This document shows positions 1 to 8,491 of a stretch of DNA of 64,000 bases, in pieces (the first letter of the stretch is position 1; each line of letters starts with the position of its first letter). Where the stretch lies: contig NVWL01000050.1 in assembly GCA_002733645.1 (NCBI GenBank), positions 29,227-93,226 on the forward strand. The letters are read 5' to 3'. Source of the DNA: Oceanobacter sp. Its GTDB lineage: Bacteria > Pseudomonadota > Gammaproteobacteria > Pseudomonadales > Oceanobacteraceae. A model generated the notes under the pieces. The model was given only the letters and a program-made list of their open reading frames with translations. It ran no database searches and had not been told where the DNA came from. The translations under genes were made by a program, and so were the position numbers.

Positions 1-128
1 TTGACAGGTAAACTTAACGCAAAGACGAATAAACCAATCAATGGATTTATAATCGCCGCTGCGGTGCCACCAACGGCAATCGCTAGCTGCACGCTAAACC
101 AGTCCAGTGCGGTCGATTGCTTCATCAT
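1..128 (-). CDS. Partial membrane protein, probable TgpA-type transglutaminase (N terminus only)
   Basis: Only the first 42 codons are in the window and the frame runs off the left edge. The start is an ATG at 126-128 whose bases overlap the TGA stop of the upstream DUF58 gene (ATGA). The visible residues start MMKQSTALDWFSVQLAIA and continue into a hydrophobic stretch rich in Ala, Ile, Leu and Val, as expected for a first membrane helix. In many proteobacteria the order moxR, DUF58, DUF3488/transglutaminase (TgpA) is conserved. The call rests on that order plus the membrane-like N terminus; no catalytic residue is visible. Translational coupling with the two upstream genes is likely. Confidence 0.5.
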   Translation of the reverse strand, partial: MMKQSTALDWFSVQLAIAVGGTAAAIINPLIGLFVFALSLPV

Positions 129-1354
129 GACCCAAACACCTGAGGTAGACGGCTTAATCGATGCAGGTTGAGCTGTAATCGTTGCCCCATTTTATTATCC
201 CAGCCTTCGGCGTAGCCACCCATCGGTAAATCAAAGCTGGCATCGGCATATACGATGTCCAAATGCCCGCCTGAATGATTAGCATTAATCACCTGACTCT
301 GACGTCTTACCGTGACTAATATGGGCGGATTAATTTCTCCGGAGAGCGCCTCCTGAATAGCGTCGTCATAACTAAGTTGTCCATCATCAATCACCCCTGC
401 CAATACTTCTAAGTGCGCATTAATATCTTGCTGTCCGGGGTGGATATCCAGCCGTACAGGACGCGCCGCGCTAATAATTAATGTCATACTCTGATTATGT
501 CTACGGGCGTAATCCAACATAGATGCGCCAATTTGCAGTCCGTATTCAAACGTTGTGTCCGCGCCTTGACCGACAGAAGCTCCCCGCTCACCATCAATCA
601 CGACCAACCACGACGGCGTGTCATAACTATGAAACTCACGCACAACCAAATGCTGCATGCGTGCAGAAGCCGCCCAATGTATATGCTTGAGGGAGTCGCC
701 TTGCCGATGATCTCTCAACCCGGCAAATTCACTGTGCGCGCCACGACTCATGAAAGAGTCAGCCCCTTCCATCACCGGATTATCAAGTGATGGCAGCGGT
801 AAGTTGGCAATACGAAATACCTTAGGCACTACTCGTACTTCTAGCGTAGCGGCCGCCACACTGACCTTACGTTCTAAAAAGCCAAACGGCCATGCACTAC
901 GAAGCTCTAGTGCTGGTAATTTATACACACCTCGTTGCGGGCAGTGATAGTTAAAACGGAAATAACCGGGAAAATCTTCCGGTTGAGTGGTCGGAATAAA
1001 ATGCGCTTGAGGCTCTCGCATTCCTTTAAAGCTTTCAGCCACAGAGATGTAATACGCTGGGTGTGTACTAATAAAATGATATTGAAGCGTGCAAGATCGC
1101 CCTGCATGGGCCATCCCTACTTGATGACGATGGACGTGCATTTTCCTCAGCATCCACCAAGGCAGCACCCAGCTTACTGCTTGCAACGCCAGTATTAACG
1201 CAAACAACCCATACAAAAGCGCCACACCGCGATTCCATGCGATAAGAAAAGCAACGACCGCCATCAACCACAAAAATCGGTGGGCGTTCACATGTCGCCC
1301 TAGCCACGTAATCAGCGGGCGAATTTGGGCTTCAAGCTGACTGGTTTGTGACAT
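125..1354 (-). CDS. DUF58 domain-containing protein
   Basis: A 409-residue protein. Two hydrophobic segments near residues 27-65 suggest an N-terminal membrane hairpin. They are followed by a beta-rich region and then the DUF58 signature around GDSLKHIHWAASAR and VVREF, which matches the family pattern (HW-A-AR, then VREF). DUF58 proteins carry a vWA-like fold and nearly always sit beside a MoxR ATPase; the pair is thought to act in folding or maturation of envelope proteins, but the exact role is unsettled. The ATG shares one base with the moxR stop (TGATG), and its own stop overlaps the next start, so the three genes form a tight operon. Confidence 0.85.
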   Translation of the reverse strand: MSQTSQLEAQIRPLITWLGRHVNAHRFLWLMAVVAFLIAWNRGVALLYGLFALILALQAVSWVLPWWMLRKMHVHRHQVGMAHAGRSCTLQYHFISTHPAYYISVAESFKGMREPQAHFIPTTQPEDFPGYFRFNYHCPQRGVYKLPALELRSAWPFGFLERKVSVAAATLEVRVVPKVFRIANLPLPSLDNPVMEGADSFMSRGAHSEFAGLRDHRQGDSLKHIHWAASARMQHLVVREFHSYDTPSWLVVIDGERGASVGQGADTTFEYGLQIGASMLDYARRHNQSMTLIISAARPVRLDIHPGQQDINAHLEVLAGVIDDGQLSYDDAIQEALSGEINPPILVTVRRQSQVINANHSGGHLDIVYADASFDLPMGGYAEGWDNKMGQRLQLNLHRLSRLPQVFGS

Positions 1355-2358
1355 CAGTAATAACCGGACTCTTCTGCTTCTGGGAAGTCTGGAATCGCGA
1401 CGGAGGTTGTAATTTTATTCCAAAATTCTTTGCGGCTATCTGGCTGATTTAAGCTGCTATCGCGGAATACAATGCGGTGCCCTAAAATGGGCTCTAGTAG
1501 TGAAGGGATGATATCCGGTGTGACTGAGGTTTTGCCCTTTAACATCGCCATGGCTCTTGCGGCGCGCATTAAAGCCAAGGAACCACGAGGGCTCACCCCC
1601 AAACGCACACCCGGCTGTATGCGAGTCTCGCGCACGATTTGACTGATATAGCGCACCATAGGTTCAGAAATGGTCACCTTCTCCGCTTGCTTCTGCAATA
1701 CGCTCAAGGTGGCTTCATTGATTAGCGGCTTAAGTTTATCCAGTGGATGGCCATGCAATTGTCCCATCATGATGTCAATTTCTTGTGTTTCATCTGGGTA
1801 ACCCAAACTGAGGCGCATAAAAAAGCGATCGAGCTGGGCTTCCGGCAAAGGAAAGGTACCGCTAAATTCGACGGGGTTTTGAGTGGCAATCACCATAAAT
1901 GGCGATGGCAGATTATAGGTTTTACGGTCGCTGGTGACGGTACTTTCCGCCATAGCTTCTAGCAGCGCCGACTGAGTTCTCGGTGTAGCGCGGTTAATCT
2001 CATCCGCAAGGAGAATATTGCTAAAGACAGGGCCAGGAATAAAGTCGAACTTATGCTCTGTCGCGTTATAAATACTGATGCCGGTAATATCTGACGGCAT
2101 CAAATCTGGCGTGCACTGAACTCGCTTCATTCTCAGCGCTAATAATTGACTAAGCGCTTTTGCCAACGTTGTTTTCCCTAACCCCGGAGCGTCTTCTATT
2201 AATAGATGACCTCGACACAACAAGCTGATCAGAACTAAGCGAAGATTGTCTGGCGACGTTTTAACAACATCGCCTAAGGCTGTCTGCAATTGTTTGACGA
2301 CCGCTTGTGCTTTTTGCAATTGAGCCGCCTTGGCGTCTTGAGCGGATGTTTCAGTCAT
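1354..2358 (-). CDS. MoxR-family AAA+ ATPase
   Basis: A 334-residue AAA_3 protein. The Walker A motif is EDAPGLGKTTLAKAL (about residues 55-69), and the Walker B motif is ILLADEINRA with the typical MoxR continuation TPRTQSALLEAM. The sensor region includes ATQNPVEFSGTFPLPEAQLDRF, which is near diagnostic for the family. MoxR ATPases are chaperone-like and work with the adjacent DUF58/vWA proteins. This is the first gene of the leftward operon; its promoter should lie in 2359-2530, which it shares with the rightward methionine-cycle operon. Confidence 0.92.
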   Translation of the reverse strand: MTETSAQDAKAAQLQKAQAVVKQLQTALGDVVKTSPDNLRLVLISLLCRGHLLIEDAPGLGKTTLAKALSQLLALRMKRVQCTPDLMPSDITGISIYNATEHKFDFIPGPVFSNILLADEINRATPRTQSALLEAMAESTVTSDRKTYNLPSPFMVIATQNPVEFSGTFPLPEAQLDRFFMRLSLGYPDETQEIDIMMGQLHGHPLDKLKPLINEATLSVLQKQAEKVTISEPMVRYISQIVRETRIQPGVRLGVSPRGSLALMRAARAMAMLKGKTSVTPDIIPSLLEPILGHRIVFRDSSLNQPDSRKEFWNKITTSVAIPDFPEAEESGYY

Positions 2359-2475
2359 GAGATTTCCTTATGGTCGGTAACGCGGTGTGAGATTCGCAAA
2401 TAGCGGTCACTGGGCTGTCGATGTTTTGAGTATGCCACTACCAACTTAAGACACCAATAGCCGCCAGCGAGGAGT

Positions 2476-2501
2476 CAATGTTCTTTAACAATGTTCCTTA
2501 A
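2476..2501. repeat. Two tandem 13-bp direct repeats in the moxR/sahR divergent region
   Basis: CAATGTTCTTTAA (2476-2488) is followed immediately by CAATGTTCCTTAA (2489-2501), with one difference. The pair lies in the 223-bp divergent region, 117 bp upstream of the moxR start and 80 bp upstream of the sahR start. Head-to-tail spacing of 13 bp could suit a regulator binding on nearly the same helix face, but no regulator is known to me for this motif. Confidence 0.5.
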
Positions 2502-2530
2502 CAAGGATTAACACCGTCAGTTACACAAAC

Positions 2531-2554
2531 CTATATCAAAAAAAATTGATATAG
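2531..2554. promoter_or_regulatory. Perfect palindrome, probable SahR operator
   Basis: CTATATCAA, a six-base A spacer, then TTGATATAG: perfect 9-bp arms at 2531-2539 and 2546-2554. The right arm contains the -35 hexamer of the promoter at 2546-2574, so a bound dimer would block RNA polymerase. ArsR-family regulators usually bind such short AT-rich palindromes and repress their own operon. The first gene of the operon is an ArsR-type regulator, so autoregulation is the natural reading. Confidence 0.7.
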
Positions 2555-2574
2555 AATAAAAACCTTCCTATAAT
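2546..2574 (+). promoter_or_regulatory. Sigma70-type promoter for the sahR-metK-ahcY operon
   Basis: TTGATA (2546-2551), 17 bp, then TATAAT (2569-2574). Both hexamers match or nearly match consensus at ideal spacing. The predicted transcription start is about 2581-2582, which is the A of the ATG at 2582, so the mRNA for the first gene would have essentially no leader. Confidence 0.72.
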
Positions 2575-2581
2575 GCCCACC

Positions 2582-3559
2582 ATGTTAGCTATTGCCGAAT
2601 CCGACTTAACCATTGAACAGCTGGCCACTGCCAATAAAGCAGCGGGCGATCCCTTGCGCTTAAGTATTTTGCGTTTGTTAGAACAAGGGGCTTTTGGCGT
2701 GATGGAGTTGAGTCAGATTTTTGAGGTGAAGCAATCGGGAATGAGCCACCACCTTAAGGTGTTATCACAAGCGGGCTTGGTTAATGCTCAACGTGAAGGC
2801 AACAGTATTTTTTATCGCCGCCCATTATTGTCGGAGGCGAAAAGTTTTAGCCAGTGGCTTCTCGGTTTGTTTCGTACATTGGATGCCGCGCCATTATCCA
2901 AAGATGTCACAGAGCGTGTAAGTACTATCATGGCTGAACGAGCTACCGCCTGTGCTGAGTTTTTTGCACGGCATGCGGATGATTTTCGCGAGCAGCAAGA
3001 TTTAATTGCTTCTTATGAGCACTATGGCGATGCACTGTCTAATATTCTTAGCTCACTGGGGTTAGATAATAGCCAGTACGCACTGGAGATTGGGCCGGGA
3101 GAAGGGGCATTTTTACCTCAGCTGGCTTCACATTTTGAGCACGTTGTGGGCATTGATATATCGCCCGACATGCTGGCGAAAGCGCAAGACTTGTGCAGTC
3201 AGCAAGTGCTCACAAACGTCGCTTTACTGAATGCGACAACCGGCGAATTAACGGCCAGCCATCCGAGCCGTTTTGGGTTTGCCGTAGCGAATATGGTGAT
3301 GCACCACGTGCCCTCGCCCAAAACAATTTTTACAGAAGTCGCTCAATTACTAGAACCGGGCGGCGTCTTTTTGGTCACAGATTTGTGTCGTCATGAGCAA
3401 ACGTGGGCAAAAGAATCCTGTGGTGATCTTTGGCTAGGTTTTGAACCTGAAGATCTCACACGCTGGGCCGCTGCTGCCGGGTTAACCGAAGGCCAGAGCC
3501 AGTTTTCAGGTTTAAGGAACGGGTTTCAAATTCAGTTCCGTTTATTTCAGCGCTCCTAG
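2582..3559 (+). CDS. sahR: ArsR-family regulator with C-terminal methyltransferase domain (SahR-like)
   Basis: A 325-residue two-domain protein. Residues about 10-90 are an ArsR winged helix: VMELSQIFEVKQSGMSHHLK is the recognition helix region, followed by the wing EGNSIFYR. Residues about 150-320 are a Rossmann SAM-dependent methyltransferase with motif I ALEIGPGEGAF and the acidic end of strand 2 in VVGIDIS. Its position before metK-ahcY-metF fits SahR, the regulator of the SAM cycle that senses S-adenosylhomocysteine; in that model the methyltransferase fold serves as the ligand sensor. I chose the ATG at 2582 over the one at 2573 because 2573 lies inside the -10 box and because transcription should start at 2581-2582. 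No Shine-Dalgarno sequence is visible, consistent with leaderless translation. Confidence 0.85.
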   Translation: MLAIAESDLTIEQLATANKAAGDPLRLSILRLLEQGAFGVMELSQIFEVKQSGMSHHLKVLSQAGLVNAQREGNSIFYRRPLLSEAKSFSQWLLGLFRTLDAAPLSKDVTERVSTIMAERATACAEFFARHADDFREQQDLIASYEHYGDALSNILSSLGLDNSQYALEIGPGEGAFLPQLASHFEHVVGIDISPDMLAKAQDLCSQQVLTNVALLNATTGELTASHPSRFGFAVANMVMHHVPSPKTIFTEVAQLLEPGGVFLVTDLCRHEQTWAKESCGDLWLGFEPEDLTRWAAAAGLTEGQSQFSGLRNGFQIQFRLFQRS

Positions 3560-3601
3560 CTTTTATTCGTACTAGCTGAGCCAAACATTCGAGGAACACA
3601 C

Positions 3602-4813
3602 ATGAGCGAATATTCGATTTTCACCTCTGAGTCAGTATCAGAAGGCCACCCAGATAAAGTCGCGGATCAGATTTCTGATGCCGTGTTAGATGCCATTTTA
3701 GCTCGCGACCCTTACGCTCGTGTTGCGGTAGAAACACTGGTTAAAACCGGTATGGCGGTTGTCGCTGGTGAGCTAACTACCTCGTGCTACGTTGACCTTG
3801 AAGACATCGTTCGTAATGTCATCACAGGCATTGGTTACAACAGTTCTGATGTTGGCTTTGACGGCGCAACCTGTGCGGTATTGAACGGCATTGGTAAGCA
3901 GTCAGTGGATATTAACCAAGGTGTTGACCGAGCCAAGCCTGAAGATCAAGGCGCTGGCGACCAAGGTTTAATGTTTGGGTACGCCACCAATGAAACACCT
4001 AGCTTGATGCCTGCCCCTGTGTACTACGCTCACCGCTTGGTTCAGCGACAGTCTGAGCTACGCCGTAACGGCACGCTTCCTTGGTTGCGTCCAGACGCGA
4101 AATCACAGGTGACCATCAATAATGAAAGCGGCAGCCCAAAAGTCGATGCGGTTGTTTTATCAACTCAACACGATCCGTCTATCAGCCTTGAAGACCTACG
4201 TGCAGAAGTGCTTGAGCACATCATCAAGCCTGTTATTCCGGCAGAGTGGTTGCACGAGGGTACGCTGTATCACATCAACCCAACGGGTAACTTTGTGATT
4301 GGTGGCCCTGTCGGTGATGCCGGCCTAACGGGCCGTAAGATTATTGTGGATACTTACGGCGGCATGGCTCGTCACGGTGGCGGTGCTTTCTCGGGCAAAG
4401 ATCCATCAAAAGTTGACCGTTCTGCTGCTTACATGGGCCGTTATGTTGCAAAGAACATCGTGGCTGCTGAGCTAGCTGATCGTTGTGAAATTCAGGTGTC
4501 TTACGCGATTGGTGTCGCAGAACCGACATCTATTTCGGTGAATACCTTTGGTACTGGCAAGATCTCTGACATTGAGCTGGCAAAAGTGATTCGTACGGTA
4601 TTTGACTTGCGTCCCTACGCGATTCAAAACCAACTTGAGCTGCTTAACCCTATGTATCAGGTGACGGCGGCTTACGGCCACTTTGGGCGCGAACCCTACG
4701 AAATGACCTATAACTACACCGAACATGGCGAGAAGAAGAGCAGAACCTTCACCGCTTTTACTTGGGAACGTACCGACAAGATTGATGCGCTCAAAGCAGC
4801 TGCAGGTCTTTAA
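3602..4813 (+). CDS. metK: S-adenosylmethionine synthase MetK
   Basis: A 403-residue cytosolic enzyme that makes S-adenosylmethionine from methionine and ATP. Seen in the sequence: the N-terminal signature [20 protein letters not shown], the ATP loop [12 protein letters not shown], and the C-terminal phosphate-binding motif [19 protein letters not shown]. Length and motif order are normal for the bacterial family. A GAGGAA ribosome-binding site lies just upstream. It sits 42 bp after the ArsR-methyltransferase gene and before ahcY, so synthesis of the methyl donor is coupled to removal of its product S-adenosylhomocysteine. Confidence 0.98.
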   Translation: MSEYSIFTSESVSEGHPDKVADQISDAVLDAILARDPYARVAVETLVKTGMAVVAGELTTSCYVDLEDIVRNVITGIGYNSSDVGFDGATCAVLNGIGKQSVDINQGVDRAKPEDQGAGDQGLMFGYATNETPSLMPAPVYYAHRLVQRQSELRRNGTLPWLRPDAKSQVTINNESGSPKVDAVVLSTQHDPSISLEDLRAEVLEHIIKPVIPAEWLHEGTLYHINPTGNFVIGGPVGDAGLTGRKIIVDTYGGMARHGGGAFSGKDPSKVDRSAAYMGRYVAKNIVAAELADRCEIQVSYAIGVAEPTSISVNTFGTGKISDIELAKVIRTVFDLRPYAIQNQLELLNPMYQVTAAYGHFGREPYEMTYNYTEHGEKKSRTFTAFTWERTDKIDALKAAAGL

Positions 4814-4833
4814 TTTTTAAAAAAATTTAATCA

Positions 4834-4857
4834 GGTCATCGGTATACCCCGATGACC
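4834..4857 (+). other. Perfect hairpin in the metK-ahcY spacer
   Basis: GGTCATCGG (4834-4842), a six-base loop, then CCGATGACC (4849-4857): perfect 9-bp arms in a 66-bp spacer. No T-run follows, so it does not look like an intrinsic terminator. It ends 22 bp before the ahcY start. An mRNA stability or partial attenuation role is possible. The spacer is too short for the known SAH riboswitch, and I do not see that riboswitch's core. Confidence 0.55.
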
Positions 4858-4879
4858 GCAACACAAAAAGGGCAAACAC

Positions 4880-6262
4880 ATGACCCAGTTTACTGATTAC
4901 CAAGTTGCAGACATGTCCCTCGCCGCATGGGGCCGCAAAGAAATTGAAATTGCTGAAGATGAAATGCCAGCACTGATGGCACTGCGTCGTAAATACAGCG
5001 CGGCCAAGCCATTGGCTGATGCTCGAATCATGGGTTGTATTCACATGACCATTCAAACCGCCGTATTAATCGAAACGTTGGTTGAACTCGGCGCAGAAGT
5101 GCGTTGGTCATCATGTAATATATTCTCAACACAGGATCACGCCGCTGCCGCGATTGCTGCCGCTAACATTCCAGTGTTCGCTTGGAAAGGCGAAACTGAA
5201 GAAGAGTTCCTATGGTGTATTGAGCAAACCATTCTTACTGAAAAAGAAAGCGACAAGGTGTGGAATGCCAACATGATCCTGGACGATGGTGGCGACCTGA
5301 CAGAAATGGTTCACAACCGCTTCCCTGAATTACTGAATGACATCCATGGTATCTCTGAAGAGACCACAACAGGTGTGCACCGCCTGTTAGAAATGATGGA
5401 AAAAGGTGAGCTTAAAGTACCTGCCATCAACGTAAACGATGCAGTGACTAAGTCTAAAAATGACAACAAGTACGGTTGTCGCCACTCGCTAAACGATGCG
5501 ATCAAGCGTGGTACTGACCATCTTCTGAGCGGTAAAAAAGCGCTGGTTATTGGTTACGGCGACGTAGGTAAAGGCTCTGCGGCGTCACTACGCCAAGAAG
5601 GTATGATCGTTAAAGTGACCGAAATCGATCCGATCTGTGCAATGCAAGCCTGTATGGATGGTTACGAAGTGGTATCTCCGTACATTAATGGTGACAACAA
5701 GGGGACGATTGACTCCGTAGATGGCGACCTTTTAGGCAAAACAGACCTGCTAGTGACGACCACGGGTAACGTCAACGTATGTGATAAAAACATGCTGCAA
5801 AAGCTTAAGAGCGGCGCGGTTGTGTGTAACATCGGTCACTTCGATAACGAAATCGACACCGCCTTTATGCGTGAGAACTGGGAGTGGGATGAAGTTAAGC
5901 CACAGGTGCATAAAGTCTACCGCAACAAGGCAAGCGGCGATCACCTTTTGCTCTTGTCTGAAGGTCGCTTAGTGAATCTGGGTAACGCTACGGGCCACCC
6001 TTCACGCATCATGGATGGTTCGTTTGCCAACCAGGTACTTGCGCAAATTTACCTGTTTGAACGCAAATTTGCTGACATGATGGAAGCCGAGAAAAAAGAA
6101 AGTATTTACGTTAAAATCCTGCCTAAAAAGCTGGACGAAGAAGTAGCGAAAGACATGGTTGAAGGGTTTGGTGGCGTTCTGACTAAGCTAACAAAAGACC
6201 AAGCGACCTACATCAACGTTGATGTGGATGGCCCTTACAAACCAGAAGCTTACAAGTACTAA
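4880..6262 (+). CDS. ahcY: Adenosylhomocysteinase AhcY
   Basis: A 460-residue NAD-dependent enzyme that splits S-adenosylhomocysteine into adenosine and homocysteine, relieving product inhibition of methyltransferases. Visible features: the substrate-domain motif [16 protein letters not shown], the NAD-binding glycine loop [12 protein letters not shown], the GHFDNEID motif and the conserved C terminus ending [11 protein letters not shown], whose Lys and Tyr contact cofactor in the neighbouring subunit. Full length. It follows metK by 66 bp and is probably on the same transcript. Confidence 0.98.
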   Translation: MTQFTDYQVADMSLAAWGRKEIEIAEDEMPALMALRRKYSAAKPLADARIMGCIHMTIQTAVLIETLVELGAEVRWSSCNIFSTQDHAAAAIAAANIPVFAWKGETEEEFLWCIEQTILTEKESDKVWNANMILDDGGDLTEMVHNRFPELLNDIHGISEETTTGVHRLLEMMEKGELKVPAINVNDAVTKSKNDNKYGCRHSLNDAIKRGTDHLLSGKKALVIGYGDVGKGSAASLRQEGMIVKVTEIDPICAMQACMDGYEVVSPYINGDNKGTIDSVDGDLLGKTDLLVTTTGNVNVCDKNMLQKLKSGAVVCNIGHFDNEIDTAFMRENWEWDEVKPQVHKVYRNKASGDHLLLLSEGRLVNLGNATGHPSRIMDGSFANQVLAQIYLFERKFADMMEAEKKESIYVKILPKKLDEEVAKDMVEGFGGVLTKLTKDQATYINVDVDGPYKPEAYKY

Positions 6263-6293
6263 GCGGACCTAGCTGCATTGGCATAGCTTTGTT

Positions 6294-6350
6294 AAAAGCG
6301 GCGCGGAATACTCACTTACAACCAGTAAGCTGCGTTTCCACGCCACTTTT
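6294..6350 (-). other. Long imperfect inverted repeat between ahcY and metF (terminator-like or small RNA)
   Basis: The 212-bp ahcY-metF spacer holds 15-nt arms at 6294-6308 and 6336-6350 with an inner CTTAC/GTAAG stem (6315-6319 and 6325-6329). The arms start with AAAA and end with TTTT, like a bidirectional terminator. On the plus strand the two arm mismatches are both C-A, which become G-U pairs in a minus-strand RNA, so the structure is fully paired only if read leftward. It could be a terminator, a dispersed repeat or a small antisense RNA. The rest of the spacer (6351-6474) shows nothing I recognise apart from metF's ribosome-binding region. Confidence 0.5.
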
Positions 6351-6474
6351 TGCATCGCTCTGCCGGCCTGGCTAACGCTCCTTGTACAAATTAAAGCTCT
6401 CAAAAAGTTTATAAGGGGATGATTCCCTTTGACAGCGCTGTTCATCCTTTGCTGTTGCTATTAGAGAAATAAAA

Positions 6475-7299
6475 ATGACGACCTTAAGTTTTGAATTTTT
6501 CCCAACCAAGACAGACGAAGGCACAGAGAAGCTGTTAAAAGTTCGTGATGAACTGGCCGCTTTTAATCCTGAATTCTTCTCCGTCACATATGGCGCTGGC
6601 GGCTCAACCCGTGACCGCACTTACGCTATCGTTAAGGCAATACAGGAACGTGGCATTGCCGCAGCCCCCCACTTGTCTTGCGTCGGAGACAGCACCGCCG
6701 ACCTGCGTAGCATATTAAAAGAATACCAAGACTTGGGGATTGATCGAATTGTCGCACTCCGTGGCGACTTACCTTCAGGCTCTGGACTGGCTAACAGCGA
6801 GCTGCGCTTCGCCAACGAACTTGTTGAGTTCATTCGCAATGAGACTGGCGATCACTTCAAACTTGAAGTCGCGGCTTACCCTGAGATGCACCCGCAAGCA
6901 ACAAATTTTGAGCAAGACCTGCAGAATTTCGTCAATAAAGTAAAAGCCGGTGCCGACAGTGCAATTACTCAGTACTTCTTCAATGCCGATAGCTACTTCT
7001 ACTTTGTCGACCGTGTTCAGGCTATGGGCGTAGACATCCCAATCATTCCGGGTATTATGCCGATTACTAACTACAGCAAGCTGGCACGTTTTTCGGATAG
7101 CTGTGGTGCTGAGATTCCACGTTGGATTCGTAAGCAGCTAGAAGCTTACGGCGACAACAGTGAAAGCATCCAACAGTTTGGCGAAGATGTGATTACCGAC
7201 ATGTGCCGTCGTCTGCTTGATGGTGGTGCACCGGGCATTCACTTCTACACATTGAATCAAAGTGAAGCCAGCCTGCGGGTATGGCGGAATCTTGTCTAA
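6475..7299 (+). CDS. metF: 5,10-methylenetetrahydrofolate reductase MetF
   Basis: A 274-residue flavoprotein that reduces methylenetetrahydrofolate to methyltetrahydrofolate, the methyl donor for methionine synthesis. The N-terminal catalytic stretch TLSFEFFPTKTDEG carries the conserved Glu; other family motifs are VTYGAGGSTRDRT, the RGDLP loop and TQYFFNADSYF. The short length, with no C-terminal regulatory domain, is typical of bacterial MetF. The 212-bp spacer after ahcY, which contains a structured element, means co-transcription with metK-ahcY is uncertain. It is the last gene of the SAM-cycle block before the glycan island. Confidence 0.97.
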   Translation: MTTLSFEFFPTKTDEGTEKLLKVRDELAAFNPEFFSVTYGAGGSTRDRTYAIVKAIQERGIAAAPHLSCVGDSTADLRSILKEYQDLGIDRIVALRGDLPSGSGLANSELRFANELVEFIRNETGDHFKLEVAAYPEMHPQATNFEQDLQNFVNKVKAGADSAITQYFFNADSYFYFVDRVQAMGVDIPIIPGIMPITNYSKLARFSDSCGAEIPRWIRKQLEAYGDNSESIQQFGEDVITDMCRRLLDGGAPGIHFYTLNQSEASLRVWRNLV

Positions 7300-7343
7300 A
7301 ACGGTCAGCGCCCAATCTATCGCGGCAACCTCAAGGAGATGAA

Positions 7344-8489
7344 GTGAAGATCGCCATATTTGCCGCTAGATCAACTCAACGACATTATGCGAATAAACTC
7401 AGTGAGTATCTTCGACATATGGGCGCAACAGAAACCCAAGTATTTTGGTATAAGTTACTTTGGCGTACTCCATATTGGATCCCGACATTATTGACCAAGC
7501 CTAAAGGCTCCTTCTTAGAGGTAGTCAAAGATTTTTTAAAAGTAAAAAGAAATACTCCGGCTGGACTTATTGCCGGGGGGAAGAGGTTTTATGCACTTTT
7601 TCCATTAAAGCTGCTAGAAGCCAAAATATTATATTCTGTCTATCGCAACGCTTTACATAAACAAAGTATCACCCATATGGTGATATGGAACGGATTAAAA
7701 TTTCGTCAACGCATTGCCGTAATGGCAGCTAGAGACCTTGGCATTCCATGCTACTTTATTGAGCGTGGTGTATTCCCAGGAACCACGACAATGGACCCTC
7801 AAGGGATTAACTTTTTAAATACCATTCCGCGCGATCCGCTGTTTTATATGCAACAAACAAGCGATACAGATCCCTGCCCAAAGCTGAAGTGCCAAGAATT
7901 ACGCCCTAGCCAACTTCCTGAACACTATATATTTGTCCCTTTTCAGGTCAACACCGATAGCCAAGTGGTTATGTTCTCGCCTTGGATTAGTGATATGTTC
8001 GACCTTGTTAAAAAATTTCAACAGGCACACCAAACACTCGGTTTACAGATGCCATCGATTGTATTCAAGCCACATCCAGCCTGTGAACAAGATTACTCAG
8101 AATTAGCTCAAAGCTTAAACAAGGATGATAGCCCATTAAAGATCATCTCAGATATCCCTACTCCCGTGCTTATCCAACATGCAGAAGCTGTTTGTACCAT
8201 TAATTCTTCCGTAGGCATGGAATCACTATTAATGGGTAAAAAACTGATTGTTCTTGGTAACGCATTTTACGATATACAAGGTATTGCTCTCAGTGCAGCC
8301 AACCAAGAAACGTTATGTCAGAAATTACTTGAGTTTTCTAATTGGACTCCTAACAACATACTACGGCATCGCTTTTTACAACATTTAAAAGCCCACCATA
8401 TTGTTCCTGGAAGCTGGCATGATCCAGATGGTCAACATATGGATTCTATGTCCAATCGCATTCTTCATTACATAGGTGCAGCCAACTGA
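7344..8489 (+). CDS. Capsule polysaccharide synthesis protein, KpsS-like (PF05159 type)
   Basis: A 381-residue protein. I place the start at a GTG at 7344 because AAGGAG at 7333-7338 sits five bases upstream and the product then begins MKIAIFAARS, a normal first strand; the longer in-frame ATG at 7281 would overlap metF. Motifs of the KpsS/KpsC-like family are visible: CYFIERGVFPGTTTMDPQGI, then FVPFQVNTDSQV, IVFKPHPA and VCTINSSVGMESLLMGKKL. These proteins are GT-B glycosyltransferases; characterised members add Kdo residues to a lipid during capsule assembly. The substrate here is unknown. It is the first gene of a three-gene plus-strand run (2-bp gap, then a 4-bp overlap) in an AT-rich glycan island. 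Confidence 0.75.
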   Translation: MKIAIFAARSTQRHYANKLSEYLRHMGATETQVFWYKLLWRTPYWIPTLLTKPKGSFLEVVKDFLKVKRNTPAGLIAGGKRFYALFPLKLLEAKILYSVYRNALHKQSITHMVIWNGLKFRQRIAVMAARDLGIPCYFIERGVFPGTTTMDPQGINFLNTIPRDPLFYMQQTSDTDPCPKLKCQELRPSQLPEHYIFVPFQVNTDSQVVMFSPWISDMFDLVKKFQQAHQTLGLQMPSIVFKPHPACEQDYSELAQSLNKDDSPLKIISDIPTPVLIQHAEAVCTINSSVGMESLLMGKKLIVLGNAFYDIQGIALSAANQETLCQKLLEFSNWTPNNILRHRFLQHLKAHHIVPGSWHDPDGQHMDSMSNRILHYIGAAN

Positions 8490-8491
8490 CC

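Noticed and set aside
4814..4879. SAH or SAM riboswitch in the metK-ahcY spacer
   Set aside because: Only one simple hairpin is present and the spacer is 66 bp. I could not find the conserved core of the SAH riboswitch. The ArsR regulator with its operator already explains control.
7281..7343. ATG at 7281 as start of the KpsS-like gene
   Set aside because: It would overlap metF and add residues unlike the family. The GTG at 7344 has AAGGAG at good spacing.
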